Counted from the stretch's first letter, positions 8,568-18,691 are shown. The stretch: 64,000 nt of DNA from Chitinivorax sp. B (GCF_005503445.1 NZ_SCOH01000006.1:88625-152624), one strand, 5' to 3'. Notes: generated from the sequence alone by a model not told the origin. Program-made: numbers and translations.

Positions 8568-9950
8568 CTACCCCTCAGTCACGGGCAGGCGGATATCCAC
8601 CGCCAACCCGTTACCATGCAGCCCATCGGTCAACAGTAACGTCCCGCCATGCAATTCCACCACCCGCTTGACGATAGCCAGACCGAGACCACTGCCTGTG
8701 GCTGTCGCGTCAGGCAGTCGGACAAAACGTTTCAACACATTCTCACGCCAGGCAGGTGGAATCCCCGGCCCGTCATCGGCCACAGCCAAGCGTACAAACT
8801 GAAAGCCCGGCGTCACTTCGATACTGATCGTTGCACCGGTCGGGCAGTAACGAATGGCATTGTCGATCAGGTTATCCAGCACACTGTCCAGTGCATGAGC
8901 ATCCCCCTGAAACGGCGCCGTATCCGCACCGTCATAAGCCAGTTCGATATCACGTGTCATGGCATGGGGTACGTGACGTGCCACAGCTTCTCGCGCCAGG
9001 CGTGCCAAGTCCAGCGGCTGTTTCTGCAAACGTGCAGATTCGGCGTCCAGCCGCGACAAGGTCAACAATTTGCCCACCAGTGCGGCACTGCGTTCGATAC
9101 TGGCATCCAGCTGGCTGGCCAAGGCCGCTCGTTCGGCTGCTGACTCCGCCTGTGCCAGCAGATGCACCTGGGCGCCGATGGCCGCCAACGGGGTTCGCAA
9201 TTCATGTGCGGCATCGGCAAAAAATCGTTGCTCGCCTTCACGATACGTCCCCAGTCGCGACAACAGCTGATTCACCGAATTGAACACCGGCTTGAGCTCC
9301 TGATATTCCGCATCGTTGCATGCCAGGGGTGTCGTCGCATGTGGATCACGCTCCGTGATCGCTCGAGCCAGGTTCAACAAGGGCTGTAACGCCCGACCAA
9401 ACCCGACCTTCAACATGATCATGATGACCGGCAGTGCCGCCACCAACGGCAGCAGGAAGAAGATCAAAATCTCCGTCAGCGCCCGCTGTACAAAACTGCG
9501 GGCCACGGCCACCTGTACCGTCACCAACTGATTGTCGCTGGCAACCCGCACGGTACGCCAACGACCGACATTGACCGGTTCAGCATTCAAGGCTGGTGTA
9601 GACAGCAATGGCCAGGCATCGGTTTGCGCCAGGACACGACCTTTGCTGTCATGAATGCGATAGGCAAACTCATGATGTCGCATCGGCGAATCTGCATAGG
9701 TACGGCTGAACTGATTGATTTGCTGATCTAACACGTGTGATCGCTCAGGCTCCTTGAAATCCACGCTATAGAGATTGGCAAAAGACTCGGCGAGGCTACG
9801 TAGATCACGGTCAAAATAACCTGACCCCACTCGCGTCACTTCCCAATAAAACCAAGCCAATAGCAATAGCCAGATCAATAGAATGGATGCCAGGCTGGTC
9901 CACAGCAAGCGACGGTACAAGGACCGTCTGGCCACAGCAGGAGTCAACAT
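8568..9950 (-). CDS. QseC/PmrB-like sensor histidine kinase
   Basis: This membrane-bound kinase autophosphorylates on His and passes phosphate to the adjacent regulator. I chose the ATG at 9950, which gives 460 residues and leaves 11 bases after the regulator stop. An upstream in-frame ATG at 10010 would overlap the regulator. Visible parts are membrane segments at about residues 15-37 and 160-185 flanking a periplasmic domain, the H-box FFADAAHELRTPLAAI, the N-box LDNLIDNAIRYC, and G-boxes DDGPGIPP and GSGLGLAIVKR. The periplasmic domain does not reveal the signal. Its position downstream of the lipid exporter operon, convergently oriented, gives no proof of shared function. Confidence 0.92.
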   Translation of the reverse strand: MLTPAVARRSLYRRLLWTSLASILLIWLLLLAWFYWEVTRVGSGYFDRDLRSLAESFANLYSVDFKEPERSHVLDQQINQFSRTYADSPMRHHEFAYRIHDSKGRVLAQTDAWPLLSTPALNAEPVNVGRWRTVRVASDNQLVTVQVAVARSFVQRALTEILIFFLLPLVAALPVIMIMLKVGFGRALQPLLNLARAITERDPHATTPLACNDAEYQELKPVFNSVNQLLSRLGTYREGEQRFFADAAHELRTPLAAIGAQVHLLAQAESAAERAALASQLDASIERSAALVGKLLTLSRLDAESARLQKQPLDLARLAREAVARHVPHAMTRDIELAYDGADTAPFQGDAHALDSVLDNLIDNAIRYCPTGATISIEVTPGFQFVRLAVADDGPGIPPAWRENVLKRFVRLPDATATGSGLGLAIVKRVVELHGGTLLLTDGLHGNGLAVDIRLPVTEG

Positions 9951-9961
9951 GGAGCAGCCCT

Positions 9962-10609
9962 TTACGGTTTCGGCAACAGGTAACCCACACCACGCACTGT
10001 ACGCACCCAATCGCCGCCCAGCTTACGTCGCAGGTTATGGACATGCACTTCCAGCGCATTATCCGATTCGCAGCACAGATGCTCGACCAGATATTCGCGA
10101 TTGATAACCTTACCCGCTTTACGCACCAATTCGAACAACAAGGCGAATTCGGATGGCGAGAGCGAAATGGCTTCGTCCGCCAGCGTCACCTCCCGCGTGT
10201 CGGTATCGATACACAACGAGCCAATCTGCCAATGCGCCGAGACGAACCCACTACTGCGTCGCGTCACGGCTTGCAGCCGTGCCAGCAGCTCGGGAATTGC
10301 AAACGGCTTCACCAGATAGTCATCGGCGCCCTCTCGCAATCCATCCAGACGGGTTGCCAGTGCATCGCGCGCCGTCAGAACGATGATCGGCAATGTTTCA
10401 CCTTGATGCCGCAGCTCGCGCAACAGATCCAACCCTTCACCATCTGGCAGCCCCAAGTCCAGCAGCAATGCATCCTGTGGCTCGCCGGCTAGAAATGCGC
10501 GGGCTTCTTTCAAGCGCCGCACCCAGACCGCTCGCCAGCCAGCCTGTCGTAAGGCTTGCCCCAATGCCTCGCCTAAAGCCAAGTCATCTTCCACCAACAA
10601 TACATTCAT
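9962..10609 (-). CDS. OmpR-family response regulator (QseB/PmrA-like)
   Basis: This DNA-binding partner of the downstream kinase has 215 residues from the ATG at 10609. A slightly earlier ATG (10624) would add only five residues. The receiver domain shows the acidic pair EDD at 7-9, phospho-acceptor Asp51 in LLLDLGLPDG, Thr in IVLTARD, and Lys in DDYLVKPF. The C-terminal winged helix has the usual LSPSEFALLFEL and VHVHNLRRKLGGDWVRTVRGVGY elements. It is first in a two-gene operon with the kinase. QseB/PmrA relatives often regulate lipid A or envelope genes, but nothing here fixes its targets. Confidence 0.95.
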   Translation of the reverse strand: MNVLLVEDDLALGEALGQALRQAGWRAVWVRRLKEARAFLAGEPQDALLLDLGLPDGEGLDLLRELRHQGETLPIIVLTARDALATRLDGLREGADDYLVKPFAIPELLARLQAVTRRSSGFVSAHWQIGSLCIDTDTREVTLADEAISLSPSEFALLFELVRKAGKVINREYLVEHLCCESDNALEVHVHNLRRKLGGDWVRTVRGVGYLLPKP

Positions 10610-10822
10610 GATCCGGATTCTCAAATAATGGGTACTTAGGCCCGCAGTTCGAGTTACGGCCAGTTCTGGCCAAGCTCAGCCTGCCGATCGGGATTGGATG
10701 GCCTGAATGCACCAGGCAATCGGCCTGTCATTGGAAAATCGGCTGCAAGCCGCGTCACGGCTTGCTATCGTAGTACGTTGACCAGAGAATGGGAATGGGT
10801 CTGCAAGGCCAATCGGCCAGGA

Positions 10823-11341
10823 TTATTGCTTCTGATAGATTTGCAAAGGTCGACAGGGCGTCTGAACTGGTCGCTTGGCCAGATAGGCATCCAAACAATT
10901 CGCTTGTGATGTCAGCGTCTGCAACGCTTGATCGGACAGTACCGACAGCACCCGATTAGCCGCCAGTGCAGACTGGTACAAATTACCAATCCGGCTCAGG
11001 GCATCCTGCTCCATCGTCGCATCCGGCTTGGCGGACCGATTCGCCAACTCATGCAGACGGGCCTCAGCGTAGGCCACCAACGTAGCAGGGGCTGGAAAAT
11101 GACGTGCACTCTCTGACAAGGCTTGCGCCACAGCCGACCAATCCCCGGCCTGTTCTGCCAATTGGGCTTGCTGCAATTGATACTGTGCTGCGGCACGATC
11201 AGCAGTGTTTGCATTCAGTTGTAGCCAATTGGCCACTACTTCAGGTTGGGCCAGGGCTTCGGTCGACAGGGATAACTCAACTCGGGTTGCTGCCATGGCA
11301 ACCTGACTCAGACAGCAAAAGATCAGCATCCACGCTTTCAC
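10823..11341 (-). CDS. Small secreted protein of unknown function
   Basis: The product of 172 residues opens with a classical signal peptide (MKAWMLIFCCLSQVAMAATR, cleavage probably after AMA near residue 17). The mature part is alpha-helical, Ala- and Gln-rich and looks like a helical repeat (ADRAAAQYQLQQAQLAEQAGDW). It has two Cys residues near the C-terminus (NCLDAYLAKRPVQTPC) that could form a disulfide. I do not recognise a named family. It stands alone, about 210 bases downstream of the start of the response regulator and transcribed in the same direction, but with its own region between. Confidence 0.65.
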   Translation of the reverse strand: MKAWMLIFCCLSQVAMAATRVELSLSTEALAQPEVVANWLQLNANTADRAAAQYQLQQAQLAEQAGDWSAVAQALSESARHFPAPATLVAYAEARLHELANRSAKPDATMEQDALSRIGNLYQSALAANRVLSVLSDQALQTLTSQANCLDAYLAKRPVQTPCRPLQIYQKQ

Positions 11342-11390
11342 TTTCCCCCCTTTGCTTTGGTAGGCACATGGTCAGTAACCCGTTATGCGA

Positions 11391-12203
11391 TCAGATGCTC
11401 GCAATGACATCAATACGACGTGCGACAGGCAGGCCATCGATCTTGGCCGGCTCCGACAGTTCGAATTCCAGAATGATATCCCTGGACGGCAACTGAGTCT
11501 CGCTCAACCCATTGGGCAGGTCGCCACCGCGGAAAAACGCGGAACGGGTTTCTTCCTGCCCGGCCAGTACGATACTGTTGGGTACACCACTCAAGTAGCG
11601 GATGAACCCATAGCGTTGTTCGGCCTGGTAAGTCTGGCATACGCCACGCACTCGCGAGCCGATCTCACCCCATCTGGGCGATGCCGGGCCGGCATTGCGC
11701 ACCGGTACCAGGTTCGGCACCAACAAGCCATTGATGAACTGGTCGGCCGTATCCCGTAATTCTCGCGATACATTGTCGAAGGCAACGACTTCCACACGAC
11801 AACCCTTGCTTTGCAAGGCACGGGCAACCTGCACGAAATCGCCATCGCCCGTTACCAGCACAACCGTGTCCAGCCGTTCCGATTCCGTCAGCACATCCAC
11901 CGCCATGTCGAGATCGGCGTTGGCCTTTTTGGTTTCCATGCCTTCATCGTCATAAAAACGACGGACCTGCTTCACGGTGACCCGGAAGCCCTGGTCACGC
12001 AAAGCCGCCTGATAATTGCTGGCTTTCTGCAAATATTCCGGCTCGCGATCAGCCCGCTGGGCATCAAATGCCAGGTAGACATTCAAGCGCTGCGGTTCAC
12101 CACCACCCCGGCAAGCCAATGTGCGCAACACTTCATAGCGCATGCCATGACCACCGTTCATTCCAATATTACTAGCATCTACATATACGCCTACTCTGCG
12201 CAT
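11391..12203 (-). CDS. NYN-domain (LabA/DUF88-like) protein with a C-terminal OB/cold-shock-like segment
   Basis: NYN domains belong to the PIN-like nuclease superfamily, and several act on RNA. The N-terminal part of this 270-residue protein has the expected acidic sites: VYVDASN (Asp9), TKKANADLDMAVD (about residues 94-106) and VTGDGDF (about 117-123). Residues about 180-265 contain VCQTYQAEQRYGFIRYL and a downstream SAFFRGGDL, which resemble the nucleic-acid-binding face of a cold-shock/S1-type OB fold. The gene is transcribed alone. A cytoplasmic RNA-processing role is the family expectation, and the substrate is unknown. Confidence 0.85.
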   Translation of the reverse strand: MRRVGVYVDASNIGMNGGHGMRYEVLRTLACRGGGEPQRLNVYLAFDAQRADREPEYLQKASNYQAALRDQGFRVTVKQVRRFYDDEGMETKKANADLDMAVDVLTESERLDTVVLVTGDGDFVQVARALQSKGCRVEVVAFDNVSRELRDTADQFINGLLVPNLVPVRNAGPASPRWGEIGSRVRGVCQTYQAEQRYGFIRYLSGVPNSIVLAGQEETRSAFFRGGDLPNGLSETQLPSRDIILEFELSEPAKIDGLPVARRIDVIASI

Positions 12204-12399
12204 CGCAACCTCGGTTTACGGTTTTCGAATAAGCTTTTGCCCGTCAAAGCGTGGCCATTCAACACGGTTCCACAGTTCGTGCCGGCCAACGCAGCCGCGC
12301 AGCATAACCTATCTGGCGCAAGTCACCGGAATTTTTTTGTTGGACCGCCGATTCCATCGCCCGTTCGTTGTCCCAAAACCGGTAATAGACCTTCAATCA

Positions 12400-13065
12400 C
12401 TAGAAATAACTGACCACCTGGGCCAGCGGTTTGCGGCTGATGCAGGGAACCGTGGCATCCTCAGCGGGGTACCCGACGGGAATCAACAAATAGGGGCGTT
12501 CGTTGGCGGGCCGTTGCAATATCTCGTTCAGAAAACCCATCGGGCTGGGTGTATGGGTCAATGTCACCAAGCCGGCATGATGCAACGCCGTGATCAACAT
12601 GCCACATGCGATACCGGTGGATTCGTGCGGGTAATAAGTATTGACCTTCTCACCTGCTGGTGTGAATTCGTATGCTTTGTAGAACACAGCAATCAGCCAG
12701 GGAGCGACCTCCAGAAACGGCTTGTCGGCATCCGTGCCCAATGGGGCCAATGCTTCCAGCCAACGCTCCGGCGCCCGACGCTGGTAGAACTCCCGCTCTT
12801 CGGCTTCAGCCGCGTCGCGAATACGGTGTTTCACTACCTGATCACTCACCACCACAAAATGCCAAGGCTGACGATTGGCGCCAGACGGTGCCGACGCCGC
12901 AGCCCGCAAGCATTCGTCGATGATCTGTCGTGGAACCGGCCGATCACTGAAAAAACGTACTGTCCGTCGCGTATGCATCAAATCGGCAAAAGCATGGGCG
13001 CGCCGGCACATCTCGTCGACAGGTACTTCATTGAAGCTGAACGGGATACTGTCATGCAATTTCAT
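12400..13065 (-). CDS. Nitroreductase-family flavoprotein
   Basis: The family consists of FMN-dependent oxidoreductases of broad substrate range. The 221-residue protein carries [13 protein letters not shown] near residue 33 (FMN phosphate contact) and [20 protein letters not shown] (about residues 57-76), the strongest family signature. The C-terminal half ends with LLIPVGYP, typical of the dimer-swapped nitroreductase fold. The [10 protein letters not shown] form and the [15 protein letters not shown] stretch are closest in my recall to the iodotyrosine deiodinase/BluB-like side of the family. The true substrate cannot be assigned. It is a single gene between unrelated neighbours. Confidence 0.85.
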   Translation of the reverse strand: MKLHDSIPFSFNEVPVDEMCRRAHAFADLMHTRRTVRFFSDRPVPRQIIDECLRAAASAPSGANRQPWHFVVVSDQVVKHRIRDAAEAEEREFYQRRAPERWLEALAPLGTDADKPFLEVAPWLIAVFYKAYEFTPAGEKVNTYYPHESTGIACGMLITALHHAGLVTLTHTPSPMGFLNEILQRPANERPYLLIPVGYPAEDATVPCISRKPLAQVVSYF

Positions 13066-13208
13066 GTCAACAACCCCTTTGGTCAGTGATTCCGCAACAA
13101 CGATGAACGAATCATAGTGTGGTACAGGTTATCTGGTTTTGCCAGCCCACAATCAATACTGGCCGCCCAAGCGGTACGGCCGAAATTGCGACGCACTGTT
13201 CTGACCAA

Positions 13209-16200
13209 TCAATCGTGGATCAAATGTACAGTGGCCCGCTTGAAACCATCGTCGTAATCCGTTGATTGCGTCATCGGATCGTACAGTTGGCCAGCCCCAC
13301 AAGCTACATCACGGCATGCCCAGTGGTAACGAATGGGGCCTCTACCCAATACGAAACCAAGTGTTGCACGATCCGCCAGGGATAATGACTCGACCCCTTT
13401 CAATTCTGTCAGATTGGGTAAACGCCAACCACCGGTGACACCACATACCGCTGCTTGATTGAAACGATCCCGATAACCCGCTACATATTCCTGGTCGCTA
13501 TCGAACATACCTTTCCTCCATTTGCGGATATCACCAGCCGCCCTTTCCGTGACTGGGGTTTCCTGCAGCAACCAAAGCTTGCCTGTGCTCCGCAGATCCT
13601 GTGCGCAGCGCGCCTGTGATGGATCGTTGGTGATGTTGCCGGCGGCATCCAGCCAACGCAGTTGCGTACCGATTGGCACAGTCGACTCGTCTGCAGTCAA
13701 CCAGGCCTTGGCCCGACTTGATGACCTGCCCAACCGATAGTCACGCTCTTCTTGCGCCCCAGGGCTATCGGGACCGCGGAACAAGGGCGCGCGGCTGGCG
13801 ATCTGGAACATGCTGTATTTGTCCTTGGTCCAGACAAAGCCTCCCGTCTGCATCCAGGCAAAATAGGCATGATTCAGATCTAAACTGGCCAGTTCAGTCA
13901 AGCTAGGGTAACGCCACTGCCGTTGGCCACACAGCTGGCTGCCAGCCGCCAGTTTTTGCAACTGTAGTGCAGTATCCAACACGTTACTCTGTTCGGGATC
14001 TTCACCAGTCGACGGTAACAGTTCATTGTTCCCCTTGATCCACACTTGCCGGTGATTACGCAATTCAACTTCACCCACCAGCCAGACCTGCTTGCGTAGG
14101 TTGTCACGCACACAATGCCAGCCGTCAGCCAACGTCGCCGTAGCGGGCAACGGACTACCATCTCTTGCCAGCTTACTGTAAACACCGCTGGCAATCAGGA
14201 CATGATCGAACTGCTGCCGGGCTTGCTGATATTTGCCGTTGTTGAACGACAGGTTGGTGCGTATCTGATCCAGCGATGCCTTGACCTTGAGCAACAAGCG
14301 TTCCCGCTCTGTGTCGGGTGCCAATGTCGGCAACTGAAGCAGCAAGGCACCCATTGCCGCTTCCAGTGCGATCTGCTTTTCAGAAACCGTGTTGATGGCC
14401 CGGTGAGCTGCCTGCAGGCGTAGCGGCGATGTTGGTTCCTGCAACAGCAGGGTGATGCTGCCCCCCATGTCACCCGTCAGTTTGTCCAACACGGCGGGCT
14501 CGCCCTGTACTGCCAACCATTGGTCATATACCGATCTGGCCACTGCTGCACGAGCCACTGCTTGCCTAATGGCCGTTTGCCAGCTGCCATGTTGCAATAC
14601 ATCATTCTGCAGTTGCAGTAGTCGGGCTTCAGCAGCTTGCATGTCCGCTATCACCTTGCCCGGTCGATTGAAGCCACTGCGAACCTGCTTGGCGTCATCA
14701 GGGAGCCAAGCCAGGTTCTGCATACTCGTCAGTGCCGTTTTCGCATGGTATGGCTGGTTTTGTAACGCCGCATCAAGATTGTTTAACTGGCTTCCAGCCG
14801 TTGCCTGCTCCTCTCGGGTGGGCGGCACATCGCGCGCCCCCCAGCCACGTGCTTGTCTCAACAAGTCCTGATAGTTTGTCAGCGTGGCTTGAAAACTGTC
14901 TGCGATTGCCTGATAAGCTGCAGTTCGCCTAGCAAACTCCCGATCCAGCATGCTCATGACCGGTTGTGCTGCATACACCAACCTGAGCCGTTTATAGGTG
15001 TGTTGCCCATCGTTGACAAATGCCTGATCCACATGCGCTGTGTCAGCATCATATCCAGCGTATACATACAACTTCCGTATGAACTGATTGTTAAGGAAGC
15101 CATTTACATCGAAATCGTTGCTCCAATAAGCACCTTGCTTCAGATAACCAGGGCGGGCCAAGTCGCGGTGTTCTGGAAATAATGCTGCATCCAACGTGGC
15201 CCAATAGCGGCCATCCAGCTTGAAGGTGTAGGTATTCAGGTTCTGCAATTGCGCAACGCTTGGCACCTGCCAACCGTCCACACCACATAAACGCTGCCGA
15301 TTGGCATGGGCAACCAGGCTATCGATCTCATTTTCGGTGACTTCTTCATTGCGCAGCGGCGTGCCATGGGGCGCAGCACCCGTCTCCGGCGTCAACAGCA
15401 GCCAGATATCACCCTGCCCGCCATTTGCCTGATCAGCAATGATGTCGCGGTTATCCCGGATGCAACGCCAACCGTCCGTTACCAGTGATTGCTTCCCCAG
15501 CACACGACCACTGGCATCCAGCTTGCTCCATTTGCTGTCGAATGGCGATGTCGGTGGCGGAACGGGCCGTGTGGTGGGCGGTACCGGCTGACTGGGCACA
15601 ACGGATGGTGCCAGGCCATCGCTGATGGCTTGTGCCAACTTGCCTGCCAATTCATCTGCCTGCGAATTGGCCATGACAACTGTACCATTCACCCAGGCAT
15701 CCTGGCGCAACGTCATCAACTGGCCATCAGCCAAGCTGGCAGCTCCGACATCACCGCCTAACCGTGCCAACAGGCGAGTCAGCACCTTGCCCATGCTATG
15801 CAATTGGGTGGCCACCACTGACTGGCCAGACTGCGCTACATAGTCGGTCAGTAATGGCGCATTGTCGGCAAGCCCGAGTGCTTGGCGCAGTCGGCCAGCT
15901 TCGGTCACCATGCTCTCCGCAGTCACCGGTCCTTCACCCAACCTTGAGACCAATAGCGTAGTGAACGGGCTGAGGATAGCATTGGTTTGTGTGACGGGTG
16001 CCCGTAAGCGGTAAGCCTGACCCACCTTGATCGGCGCTCCGGGGCGGTCACTGTCCTGTACACCCACCGCGACCTCAGCCAGCAATCGAGCCTGGGCCTG
16101 CTCTGTGGGCGATAAGCCTGGCGACAGATTGAAGGCATATTTGCCCTGGGCGTCGGTTTTACCCTGTGGCTCGTTGGCATCGCAACGATCATTGCGATTC

Positions 16201-16406
16201 AAATCCAGGCATACCAAGGCACCGCTCAGATAACCATCAATGGCCATCCCCGTAAAAGTATTGGTAGCGACGGATGACGGGTGATCGACTGGTGCAGTAC
16301 GTGACGGCGTGGTCTGCTGCCCGTTGTTTTCACTGCCGCAGGCTGCCAACAGGCCAATACCCGCCAGTGTCAGCAGGCGCGATCCCAATGCTGTTGTTGT
16401 TTTCAT
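13209..16406 (-). CDS. Large lipoprotein with three DUF1566 (Lcl-like) modules
   Basis: This 1065-residue protein has a lipoprotein signal (IGLLAACGS, lipidated Cys23). A Ca-loop-like motif bracketed by cysteines follows at residues 66-79 (CLDLNRNDRCDANE), within a region resembling carboxypeptidase-regulatory/SdrD-type domains (GMAIDGYLSGALV). Three DUF1566 modules follow, each with a W-C-xxD start and an LCG...W-P-xxxEL core: about 305-420, 780-870 and 920-1050. Residues about 480-760 form a long helical, Gln/Ala-rich insertion. DUF1566 proteins are usually surface-exposed and adhesive or assembly-related. It is last in the run of minus-strand genes that starts behind the Fur box, 29 bases after its sister gene. 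Confidence 0.8.
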   Translation of the reverse strand: MKTTTALGSRLLTLAGIGLLAACGSENNGQQTTPSRTAPVDHPSSVATNTFTGMAIDGYLSGALVCLDLNRNDRCDANEPQGKTDAQGKYAFNLSPGLSPTEQAQARLLAEVAVGVQDSDRPGAPIKVGQAYRLRAPVTQTNAILSPFTTLLVSRLGEGPVTAESMVTEAGRLRQALGLADNAPLLTDYVAQSGQSVVATQLHSMGKVLTRLLARLGGDVGAASLADGQLMTLRQDAWVNGTVVMANSQADELAGKLAQAISDGLAPSVVPSQPVPPTTRPVPPPTSPFDSKWSKLDASGRVLGKQSLVTDGWRCIRDNRDIIADQANGGQGDIWLLLTPETGAAPHGTPLRNEEVTENEIDSLVAHANRQRLCGVDGWQVPSVAQLQNLNTYTFKLDGRYWATLDAALFPEHRDLARPGYLKQGAYWSNDFDVNGFLNNQFIRKLYVYAGYDADTAHVDQAFVNDGQHTYKRLRLVYAAQPVMSMLDREFARRTAAYQAIADSFQATLTNYQDLLRQARGWGARDVPPTREEQATAGSQLNNLDAALQNQPYHAKTALTSMQNLAWLPDDAKQVRSGFNRPGKVIADMQAAEARLLQLQNDVLQHGSWQTAIRQAVARAAVARSVYDQWLAVQGEPAVLDKLTGDMGGSITLLLQEPTSPLRLQAAHRAINTVSEKQIALEAAMGALLLQLPTLAPDTERERLLLKVKASLDQIRTNLSFNNGKYQQARQQFDHVLIASGVYSKLARDGSPLPATATLADGWHCVRDNLRKQVWLVGEVELRNHRQVWIKGNNELLPSTGEDPEQSNVLDTALQLQKLAAGSQLCGQRQWRYPSLTELASLDLNHAYFAWMQTGGFVWTKDKYSMFQIASRAPLFRGPDSPGAQEERDYRLGRSSSRAKAWLTADESTVPIGTQLRWLDAAGNITNDPSQARCAQDLRSTGKLWLLQETPVTERAAGDIRKWRKGMFDSDQEYVAGYRDRFNQAAVCGVTGGWRLPNLTELKGVESLSLADRATLGFVLGRGPIRYHWACRDVACGAGQLYDPMTQSTDYDDGFKRATVHLIHD

Positions 16407-16435
16407 TGCTTACCCTCCCCTTGGCCAATCAATGC

Positions 16436-18691
16436 CTATCGCCAGCCTTCACCGGCAACCAGTCGGACTGCTGCTACATCGGTCTTATTGCTTGCGGTTG
16501 GAACCGCCCCAGCCTGGTTGAATGCCAGCGAATAGGCCTGCAACGGATTGCCCGGCACTTCGCTTGCGCTCCAGAATCGGTCAGCGGTGTGATCGCCAGT
16601 GGCAAAATCCGGGAACGTGGCCAGATAGGCCGGCCGATAAGTCAATCCCAGCAAAGTGTCCTTGACTGTCAGCGTGCGTAGTTCAGCCACCGTCGGCAGG
16701 CGCCAGTCGTGACGACCGCACAGTCCCCTGCGATTGACTTCCGCGATATAGCTATCCACATTGCAGCTGCGCAGCGAGCAATTAGCGTGAGGATTGGTTG
16801 TGCTGCCCCAGGCAAAACGTTCCATTGGATGGTGCAGATTTGGACCACCCACGCTTTGCTTCATCGCCCACAGCAATCGCCCACGGGTTGGATAACGCAA
16901 GTCCTCCGCACAATGCCAAGGCTGCGCTCCCCATGCCTTATTGGCAGGGATCACCGTCTTACCATCTGCAGCCAAGCGGCGGAAGGCCAGTCGATCCTTG
17001 CGTGCCACCTCTTCCGGTATTGGTGTACCTAGTACCGCGACCGTGGCTGCCGGTTGGTATTCATCTGTTGCGATCAACCGTACCCGGAAACGTTGGTTGG
17101 CGTTTTCCCAACGAATGCGCGCATTGCTGGTACTGGCGTTGCCAAAATCCACGGCGAAGAACTGACGGTACAGTTGCGTGACGTCACCCAGCTTGGGAAT
17201 ATTGCTCCAGAAGATATTAGTGCCTTCCTGATCAACGTTGAGATCGTGGAAATAGCTGACATAAGCCGCGCGGAATACCTGAGGTACCGTATCTTTCACC
17301 AACAAGGAGGCTAGCTCGGTCTGGGTCGGCATGCGCCAATCGCTACGACCACAGCGGTGTTCGCGATTGGCCGCTACCACGATCTCGACCAGCTCATCCT
17401 GTGTGACCAATTGATCACGCCCGGCACCTTGCTGCAATTGCCATAAGGTGCGTGGACGATCGGTATAGCGTTTATCCTCGATACATGCCCACTGGCCAGC
17501 CGTACCGGGCAAGGCTTTACCCGTTTCATCCAGCTTCACGAACGATTCCATCACCGCCGGCCGCTCTGCCTGTTCCGGACGATACACCGGCGGATTGACC
17601 GGTTCCCCGCGGCCACCTCGCACCAGGCGCACCGACTGCACATTACCCTTGTGCCGGACTTCGACATAACGGCCGTTCTTACGGCCCAGGCCAAAGATCA
17701 CGGTGAATGCGTTGTAACGCGGAAAGGTTCCGCCGACATAGCCATCGTTGAATTGATTGGCCAGCTCGTCATCCGGCGGCGCGGTGGTGCCGCTCCAATA
17801 GTTCACATACTGCGCAGCTTGAAACTCACCTTCCTGCTGGTACAGGGTATCCGGGAAGTAACGGGTATCGATGGCGGGCTGGGTCGGGCCACGCCATTCC
17901 ATATTCACCAACGAATCCAGCTCACGATAACTCGGCAAACGCCAATCCGAATAACCGCAGACACGTTGCCGGTTGGCAGTCTCGACCAAGGTATCGGTAT
18001 CGCATTCGTTGTTATCCAATGCACATTTACCCACCACCGACTCGGCCGAATGGTAGTTGCCGTTCCCCCAACGATAGGTTGCATGGCGATAGAATGGGCT
18101 TTTCGCATCATTGTTGTTCACCAACCACACGGCATTCTGTTCGCGATCAAACACGCAGGGCCAAGGTTCAGCCTCATATTGCGCCGTTTGATCTGGCAAT
18201 GGCTTGCTGCGGGCATCCAGCTTGGCATAACGGCTGTCATTGCCGACCAGATGCAAGCTGGCCACGCCGTTCAAGGTAGTGGTGCCATACTGCGGATGAC
18301 CCACCACCTCCACGCTGTATTGGATATCCAAGCTACCGACTTGCGTGCTGGTTGGCACCCACTGCAATTGGTTCTGGGTCAAGGTCACTTGCGGTAACAA
18401 GGCTTGGGGACCCAGTAAGCGCCAGTTGCGCCAAGTGCCCTGCGCATCCTTGTACAGTTCGACGTGTATTGTCTGCGGCGTATCCATACTGGCCACCATC
18501 GCTACCGTTGGCAATTGGCTGGCGGCCGTACCGGGCGATGTCGTTGGCGAGCTGTCACCACCACTCGCGGGCGGGGTGACTTTACCAACACCTGAACTGG
18601 CCGTTGCATCGGTTCCACCTCCACCACTATTGCAACCGGCCATAACCGCCAAAGTCAGTGCGGCAATCGGTAAAAAAGAAGTCTTGGTCAT
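16436..18691 (-). CDS. Lipoprotein with three DUF1566 (Lcl-like) modules
   Basis: The ATG at 18691 is chosen because AGGGAGAACC precedes it and it opens a clean lipoprotein signal (LTLAVMAGCNSGGGG, lipidated Cys about 19). This gives 751 residues. An upstream in-frame ATG at 18742 would place the signal peptide internally. After a Gly/Ser/Thr-rich linker come an Ig-like region (about 60-160) and three DUF1566 modules. These start at PWPCVFDREQ, QWACIEDKRY and PWHCAEDLRY and contain CGYSDWRLPS, CGRSDWRMPT and CGRHDWRLPT. The paired cysteines in each module probably form disulfides. It is a paralogue in architecture of the 1065-residue protein downstream. Confidence 0.82.
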   Translation of the reverse strand: MTKTSFLPIAALTLAVMAGCNSGGGGTDATASSGVGKVTPPASGGDSSPTTSPGTAASQLPTVAMVASMDTPQTIHVELYKDAQGTWRNWRLLGPQALLPQVTLTQNQLQWVPTSTQVGSLDIQYSVEVVGHPQYGTTTLNGVASLHLVGNDSRYAKLDARSKPLPDQTAQYEAEPWPCVFDREQNAVWLVNNNDAKSPFYRHATYRWGNGNYHSAESVVGKCALDNNECDTDTLVETANRQRVCGYSDWRLPSYRELDSLVNMEWRGPTQPAIDTRYFPDTLYQQEGEFQAAQYVNYWSGTTAPPDDELANQFNDGYVGGTFPRYNAFTVIFGLGRKNGRYVEVRHKGNVQSVRLVRGGRGEPVNPPVYRPEQAERPAVMESFVKLDETGKALPGTAGQWACIEDKRYTDRPRTLWQLQQGAGRDQLVTQDELVEIVVAANREHRCGRSDWRMPTQTELASLLVKDTVPQVFRAAYVSYFHDLNVDQEGTNIFWSNIPKLGDVTQLYRQFFAVDFGNASTSNARIRWENANQRFRVRLIATDEYQPAATVAVLGTPIPEEVARKDRLAFRRLAADGKTVIPANKAWGAQPWHCAEDLRYPTRGRLLWAMKQSVGGPNLHHPMERFAWGSTTNPHANCSLRSCNVDSYIAEVNRRGLCGRHDWRLPTVAELRTLTVKDTLLGLTYRPAYLATFPDFATGDHTADRFWSASEVPGNPLQAYSLAFNQAGAVPTASNKTDVAAVRLVAGEGWR

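Noticed and set aside
17651..18397. Plus-strand open frame of 248 codons opposite the DUF1566 lipoprotein
   Set aside because: No ribosome site or recognised motif, and it lies fully inside a gene with clear repeated domain landmarks on the other strand.
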